Assembly (NCBI RefSeq): GCF_000257905.1
Contig: NZ_AJJL01000019.1
Span: forward strand, 1-64,000
Direction: 5' to 3'
From: Streptococcus mitis SK579
GTDB taxonomy: Bacteria; Bacillota; Bacilli; Lactobacillales; Streptococcaceae
DNA length: 64,000 nucleotides
Notes under the pieces: model-generated
What the model saw: only the letters and a program-made list of their open reading frames with translations
The model's database searches: none
What the model was told of the DNA's origin: nothing
Shown here: positions 59,751 to 64,000 of the stretch, piece by piece
Position numbering within the stretch: position 1 is the first letter of the stretch
Layout: each line of letters opens with the position of its first letter
Made by a program: the position numbers and the translations under genes

Positions 59751-59832
59751 TATTTCTAGATATTTAAAAATAATAAAACAAATTATATTTTATTTCTAAA
59801 TATTTGAAAATAATTTCTATTTGTGTTATACT
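59751..59832 (+). promoter_or_regulatory. Promoter with duplicated 24-bp operator before the ATPase gene
   Basis: Two direct repeats, 59751-59774 and 59791-59814, agree at 22 of 24 bases (form TATTTCTA-ATATTT-AAAATAAT) and are 40 bases apart. Each is itself partly symmetric. The second contains the -35 TTGAAA (59804-59809); the -10 TATACT is 59827-59832 after a 17-base spacer. Repressor binding over the promoter is likely. Confidence 0.7.
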
Positions 59833-59850
59833 ATCTTTGAGGTATCTATT

Positions 59851-61059
59851 ATGAACTATATTAAAAGACCACATTATTTAGACTTTTTAAGAAGACATCG
59901 TGACCGCCAAATCATTAAGGTGGTGAGTGGAGTTAGACGAGCTGGTAAATCTGTTCTCTTTCAACTCTATAAAGAGGAATTACTAGCAACTGGGGTAGAC
60001 GAAGATCAAATCATATCCATCAATTTTGAGGATCTGAGTTATTATGACCTGCGACATTTTCAAACATTATTCGCTTATATAAAAGAGCGATTAGTTGAGG
60101 AAAAAACATACTATATCTTTTTAGATGAAATTCAACATGTTGAAAAATTTGAACTGGTAGCAGATAGTCTATTTATCCTACCAAATGTTGACCTCTATTT
60201 GACTGGATCAAACGCCTACTTTATGAGTAGCCAATTAGCTACAAACTTGACCGGTCGGTATGTTGAGATAGAAGTTCTTCCATTGTCATTTGAAGAATAC
60301 CTATCAGGTAAATCTCTCTCAGAGAATCTGAATACAACAGAAATTTTTAACAAATATCTCTTTAGCGCTTTCCCTTACTTATTACAAACATCATCTTACG
60401 CTGAAAAAATTGACTATCTCAGAGGAATATATAACTCCACACTGTTAAATGATATTGTCACTAGATTGGGAAATCCAAATCCTACTATTATTGAGCGCAT
60501 TGTCCGAACCCTTCTCAGTAGTACAGGTAGCTTAATATCAACAAATAAGATTCGCAATACCCTAGTAAGCCAAAACGTTTCAATATCTCATAATACTTTA
60601 GAAAATTATTTGACAACTTTGACAGATAGTTTACTTTTTTATTCCGTTCCACGTTTTGATGTAAAAGGTCGAGCATTATTGCAACGCTTAGAAAAATATT
60701 ATCCTGTTGATTTAGGTTTACGACATCTCTTATTACCAGACCACAAAGAAGACATTGGGCATATCTTGGAAAATATTGTGTATTTGGAATTAAGACGTAG
60801 ATATTCACAAGTATATGTTGGTAATTTAGATAAATATGAGGTTGATTTTGTTGTTGTAACTAATCTTGGTCACTACGCTTATTATCAAGTCAGTGAAACA
60901 ACACTTGCTCCAGAAACACTAGAAAGAGAACTTAGACCACTAGAAGCCATTAAAGATCAATTCCCAAAATATCTATTAACAATGGATACAATTCAGCCAA
61001 CAGCAAATTACAATGGAATTGAGAAAAAAAATATCATAGATTGGTTACTAGAAAAGTAA
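59851..61059 (+). CDS. AAA ATPase with C-terminal DUF4143 domain
   Basis: 402 residues from the ATG at 59851 (GAGG upstream). Walker A is SGVRRAGKSVLFQL (Gly27 to Ser34), Walker B YYIFLDEIQHVEKF (Asp92, Glu93), sensor YLTGSNAYF near 131. A winged-helix part follows (about 210-265), then the DUF4143 domain (about 270-380) with VYLELRRRYSQVYVG and YEVDFVV, which resembles a nuclease-like core. The family is abundant in mobile and host DNA; its role is unknown. It is the only intact gene between the two rpsI-derived repeats. Confidence 0.88.
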   Translation: MNYIKRPHYLDFLRRHRDRQIIKVVSGVRRAGKSVLFQLYKEELLATGVDEDQIISINFEDLSYYDLRHFQTLFAYIKERLVEEKTYYIFLDEIQHVEKFELVADSLFILPNVDLYLTGSNAYFMSSQLATNLTGRYVEIEVLPLSFEEYLSGKSLSENLNTTEIFNKYLFSAFPYLLQTSSYAEKIDYLRGIYNSTLLNDIVTRLGNPNPTIIERIVRTLLSSTGSLISTNKIRNTLVSQNVSISHNTLENYLTTLTDSLLFYSVPRFDVKGRALLQRLEKYYPVDLGLRHLLLPDHKEDIGHILENIVYLELRRRYSQVYVGNLDKYEVDFVVVTNLGHYAYYQVSETTLAPETLERELRPLEAIKDQFPKYLLTMDTIQPTANYNGIEKKNIIDWLLEK

Positions 61060-61295
61060 ATAAGTATAAATCATATAGCTAACTAGATTTGCAACAGTCT
61101 GTTATCAATGATTCTCCCTAAAACCTAACAAGATATAGTGAATTTAGAACACACTATCTAATGGGATAAAGTGGAATCTATAACTTCTGGAAGAACTATT
61201 ATTACTCATAATGACGAATCTCCATTGAATTTTAATAACGATTTAATAATCAAACAGACTATAAAGAGACTGAGCAATCAGGCTTTAAAATCAGA
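61060..61295. other. Short stretch between ATPase and integrase stub
   Basis: An open frame of about 55 codons (reading SITSGRTIITHNDESPLNF, later KRLSNQALKSEKRII) runs into the hairpin at 61296 and stops at 61323, without a start or ribosome site. It is perhaps the tail of a lost gene. Nothing else is seen. Confidence 0.35.
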
Positions 61296-61346
61296 AAAAC
61301 GCATAATATCAAGGATTGAATGAACAACCTTGATATTATGCGTTTT
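61296..61346 (+). terminator. 19-bp perfect inverted repeat, terminator-like
   Basis: AAAACGCATAATATCAAGG (61296-61314) and CCTTGATATTATGCGTTTT (61328-61346) match perfectly with a 13-base loop. It can work as a terminator after the ATPase in either direction, though the T run is short. A degenerate copy of one arm lies at 61906-61925. Confidence 0.65.
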
Positions 61347-61401
61347 ATTATGGAAATATTTGCTTCATTTTCTCCGCAAATAGAGTTTTTGCTATCCTAT
61401 T

Positions 61402-61782
61402 TTCTCTATTTTTAATGACTTACTTCAACTTCATACCTCTTGGAAAAAACAACAAAAATACGAACTAGCACAGTTCGGTATCATCAGCAATCCAGAACAA
61501 TTTGTCTTTACCTATATAGATACAAAGGAAAACATAAACAAACCTCTCCACTCTGATTACCTAAATAACAAAATGAAAAGCATTCGAAAACGTCACAAAG
61601 AGTTAGCACACGCTACACCTCATAAATTACGACATACAGGGGCAACGGCTGGAACATCTATTGAAGCTATTTCTGAGGCTCTAACACATAGTGAGACAGG
61701 CACAACTCAAATTTATGTCAACACTTCAAATGTCATTCCAATGGCTGTTGGAGAGATTGCTTATCGCAATCTTAAAAAGTAA
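61402..61782 (+). pseudogene. Tyrosine integrase, C-terminal stub
   Basis: An in-frame stop lies at 61381; after it the frame runs NDLLQLHTSWKKQQKYELAQFGI, then HATPHKLRHTGATAGTSIEAISEALTHSETGTTQIYVNTSN and a C-terminus NLKK. It holds the H-x-L-R-H-T box and the catalytic Tyr (QIYVNT) of phage-type integrases; the N-terminal arm-binding and core-binding domains and the first catalytic Arg are missing. It ends 46 bases before the right rpsI repeat, the normal place for an integrase beside its att site. Confidence 0.85.
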
Positions 61783-61828
61783 TGGTGTGAACCATGAAGT
61801 GTTGTAAATGCTGTATTGTAGCTGGTTC

Positions 61829-61875
61829 TTAACGTTTTGAGAATTGTGATGCTTTACGAGCTTTCTTAAGACCTG
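61829..61875 (-). repeat. att-like site, right 47-bp copy of rpsI 3' end
   Basis: Identical to 59433-59479. Here the codons before GLKK read SKP on the minus strand, matching the P of the usual S9 end KKPGLKK better than the left copy. The parental rpsI is expected further right, outside the window. Confidence 0.85.
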
Positions 61876-62235
61876 GTTTGGAAAGTATGAGTTTCAGTTG
61901 GACTAAAAATAGCGTAATATCAAGGTTTTTATGAACGATATTTACTGATTGATTTCATAAAATTTGAATCAATATTTCTTAAATAGGGGAATAGTTCGGT
62001 TCTGTAAGTATTAATATAATACACCTACAAAGCTTATTATATCAGATTTTCCCCAGTTTTAGAAAAATAGGTAGAGAAAAAAAACAACATCTGGATTTTC
62101 CAAAAAATCTTGACAAAGTCCTCATATAACCGTTTCTGCATTTTATTATATCATTTTTGACTTAGAAAATAATATATAATAGAAGATGATTCGTCTTTTT
62201 AAACGGACTTATCAAAAACTGGAATTCTATCAATA
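61876..62235. other. Gap between right att copy and IS3 remnant
   Basis: AT-rich, no gene. Contains a degenerate copy of the hairpin arm seen at 61296 (61906-61925) and two repeats of TTATTATATCA. A possible -35 TTGACA at 62110 has no good -10. Confidence 0.5.
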
Positions 62236-62264
62236 TTTTGGACACATTTTGGGAGGAAAATTTG

Positions 62265-63122
62265 AAGGCTAGCGCCCTTCGGTTGCTGGACCCCTTCTAC
62301 GACCAATTCTCTGTACTCTACAGGGGACTGGTCATTCAATTTTTGTTGAATTCTAGTTTCATTATAAAATATGATATAATTTTTGACAATATCTGTTATA
62401 CTATCTCCAGTTATGTTTCTTCACTTATGGAGATAGAAGGTTTCAGACTTTAGGACGGAATGAAACCATTCGATACAGGCATTATCTGCTGGTGTTCCCT
62501 TACGGGACGATGCCTTTTTCTACACAAGCCTGATAGTAAGCTTTTGAGGTGTAAACCGATCCCTGATCACTGTGTAAGATCGCTCCTTGAGGTAATTCCA
62601 ATTGATGGAGCGTGTCCAACACAAAGTCCGTATCCTGACAATCTGAGATGGTATAAGCCACAATCTCACGATTATAGAGATCCATGGTGGAGGACAAGTA
62701 TAGCTTACATTTACCTAAGTATAAATAAGTAATATCTGTGACAAGCTTCTCCATAGGCTTGTCTGCTTGAAAATCACGATCCAGCTTATTGTCTGTTACA
62801 TGGTAAGGCTTCCCTAATTTAGGTCCCTTCTTGGGACGGGCACGGCAAAGGTAGCCCTTTTACTTCATGATACGATAGACCTTCTTGCGATTAACGACAA
62901 GGTTATAAACTTTCTTTAGTAAGCGAGTGATGGTTCGATAGCCGTAAATAAAATGATTTTCTATACAGAGTTGTTCGATTTTATCTGCTATTTCGCCTCT
63001 TTTCTGAGAATTCTTACACTCCTGTTTCCAGCGATAAAAGGTGGAGCGTTTGACGCCGAAACATTCTAAAATAATAGATACAGGGCACGTTTTCTTATAC
63101 TCTTCTACTAGCTTGATAAGAC
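62265..63122 (-). pseudogene. IS3 OrfB transposase, three lesions
   Basis: The joined frame starts LVEEYKKTCPVSIILECFGV with STFYRWKQE, contains YGYRTITRLLKKVYNLVVN, and then the DDE domain: LVTDITYLYLGKCKLYLS, DLYNREIVAYTIS, LHSDQGSVYTSKAY, NACIEWFHSVLK. A TAA at 62860-62862, a one-base frameshift near 62500 and a TGA at 62421-62423 break it. The three acidic residues of DDE are still recognisable. Confidence 0.82.
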
Positions 63123-63473
63123 TTACTTTGTCGATTCTCTTATCAAGCTCTGATACTTTTTTAGTAATTCTACCTGCAATCGTAACTGTTCCACTTCAGA
63201 TAACTGTTTCATCCCATTACCATAAGTATATTGTTTCCCCACGGATTGGTGGAAACGGTACAATTCATCATTCTGATACCATCGCTACCAGGTCTTGGCC
63301 TGACTAGCATTTTTGATGCTGAGGGTATCCATGATAACTTTATTTGATTTGCCTGCCTTCTTCATTTCGATACAGGCTAGCTTAGTTTCTACTAAATATG
63401 CTTTTTGACCATAACAAAACACCCCTGTTTCTAGTTTACCAGAATTCAACAGGAGTGTTTTCTTGTGTCTCAT
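63123..63473 (-). pseudogene. IS3 OrfA, one nonsense codon
   Basis: MRHKKTLLLNSGKLETGVF, then AGKSNKVIMDTLSIKNASQAKTW, a TAG at 63285-63287, then RWYQNDELYRFHQSVGKQY and a leucine-zipper-like end, QLRLQVELLKKYQSLI. It is the DNA-binding partner of OrfB. Confidence 0.75.
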
Positions 63474-63480
63474 TTTATGG

Positions 63481-63746
63481 GTGCAGTGCCGACCCTAGGG
63501 ATTCTTTCGTTCTCATATATACGTCATTAGTATAGGCTAATTTGATTTAAATTGCAAGAGAAATAACATTTTACATAAAAATCGGTGAGTATTTTACAAT
63601 TTTTGCATATAATAGAGCTAAAAAGCAACTGGTTTTAAGAATTCTTATCTAAAACATTCGAAAATTCCCCTTAACCGTAGCGGAAAGTTGTTTTCTTCTC
63701 CTATTTATAATATACTATCACTAACATTAGATGAAAAGGTGACTCT
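63481..63746. other. Intergenic region before gshF
   Basis: 266 bases without a gene. A -10 TATAAT lies at 63707-63712, 35 bases before the gshF ATG, without a clear -35. Another TATAAT at 63609-63614 has no good partner. Confidence 0.5.
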
Positions 63747-64000
63747 ATGATTATAAATCAACTGCTTCAAAAGCTGGAGCCTACTAGCCCTATCCTTCAA
63801 GCTAACTTTGGAATTGAACGCGAAAGTCTTCGTGTCGATAGACAGGGAAAATTAGCACATACGCCTCACCCTTCCTGCCTAGGAGCTCGAAGTTTCCACC
63901 CTTATATTCAAACAGATTTTTGTGAGTTTCAGGTGGAACTCATCACACCAGTTGCTAAATCTACCACTGAGGCTCGTCGATTTCTTGGAGCCATTACCGA
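63747..64000 (+). CDS. gshF: GshF, bifunctional glutamate-cysteine ligase / glutathione synthetase, 5' part
   Basis: 84 codons are visible before the right edge; the ATG at 63747 follows AAAAGGTGA. The N-terminus NQLLQKLEPTSPILQANFGIERESLRVD and then LAHTPHPSCLG, YIQTDFCEFQVELITP is the GshA-type glutamate-cysteine ligase start, with the Glu residues that bind magnesium (IERE, FCEFQVELI). In streptococci this type continues into an ATP-grasp glutathione synthetase domain, giving about 750 residues; that half lies outside the window, so a GshA-only form cannot be excluded. Confidence 0.85.
   Translation, partial: MIINQLLQKLEPTSPILQANFGIERESLRVDRQGKLAHTPHPSCLGARSFHPYIQTDFCEFQVELITPVAKSTTEARRFLGAIT

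Larger units (their letters stand above)
62236..63480 (-). mobile_element. Decayed IS3-family insertion sequence (IS150-like)
   Basis: Two consecutive minus-strand reading frames correspond to orfA and orfB of IS3 elements, each interrupted by stops or a frameshift. The ends are not sharply visible; CCCATAAAATGAGACAC marks the orfA side and CCCAAAATGTGTCC the orfB side. It is inactive. Confidence 0.8.

Overview
The window looks like a chromosome segment of a mitis-group Streptococcus (S. mitis, S. oralis, S. infantis or an atypical S. pneumoniae). The evidence is four BOX repeats, a type B RNase P RNA, a RitR orphan regulator with Asn53 and Cys128, MapZ, ClpL with CtsR boxes, and a capsule (cps) locus between dexB and aliA that is flanked by pbp1a and pbpX, as in pneumococcus. 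A gshF gene at the right edge, which pneumococcus generally lacks as far as I recall, favours a commensal relative. The species cannot be fixed from this sequence alone.

Layout. 1-2930 (minus) is the N-terminal part of a large repeat-containing surface protein whose C-terminus lies off the left edge. 3538-9691 (minus) holds ritR, gnd, mapZ, an RlmL-type methyltransferase, rnpB, gpsB and ypsA, mostly cell division and central metabolism. 9758-12515 (plus) is recU-pbp1a. 12660-14639 is aliA. 14983-37909 (minus) is the capsule operon, transcribed right to left: wzg-wzh-wzd-wze, an initial sugar-phosphate transferase, five glycosyltransferases, wzx, wzy, a LicD phosphotransferase, a CDP-glycerol synthase, fnlABC (UDP-L-FucNAc), a gap with a small ORF, rmlACBD (dTDP-rhamnose), and a glf gene broken by two in-frame nonsense codons. 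38220-40178 is a second AliA/AliB-type peptide-binding lipoprotein between wzg and dexB. 42134-51368 is the conserved flank: a DUF1846 gene, luxS, clpL and the mraY-pbpX-ftsL-rsmH cluster.

From 51.5 kb to the right edge the DNA is accessory. It holds an XRE regulator with a cluster of small DUF3278-type membrane proteins and a tandem half-gene duplication, then a glutathione peroxidase. Next come a YqeG-phosphatase/VanW/TIM-barrel operon, an IS200-type element, and a POT peptide transporter. A 2.4-kb decayed integrative element follows, bounded by two identical 47-bp copies of the 3' end of rpsI; it carries an AAA/DUF4143 ATPase and an integrase stub. A broken IS3-family element comes next, and finally the 5' end of gshF.

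How it fits together. The cps genes predict a Wzx/Wzy-dependent polysaccharide containing L-FucNAc and L-rhamnose with a glycerol-phosphate side group. It has probably lost galactofuranose, because glf is dead. The most unusual items are the double-nonsense glf, this particular cps gene combination, the rpsI-attached remnant with its repeat-controlled ATPase, the YqeG-VanW-barrel operon and the DUF3278 cluster.
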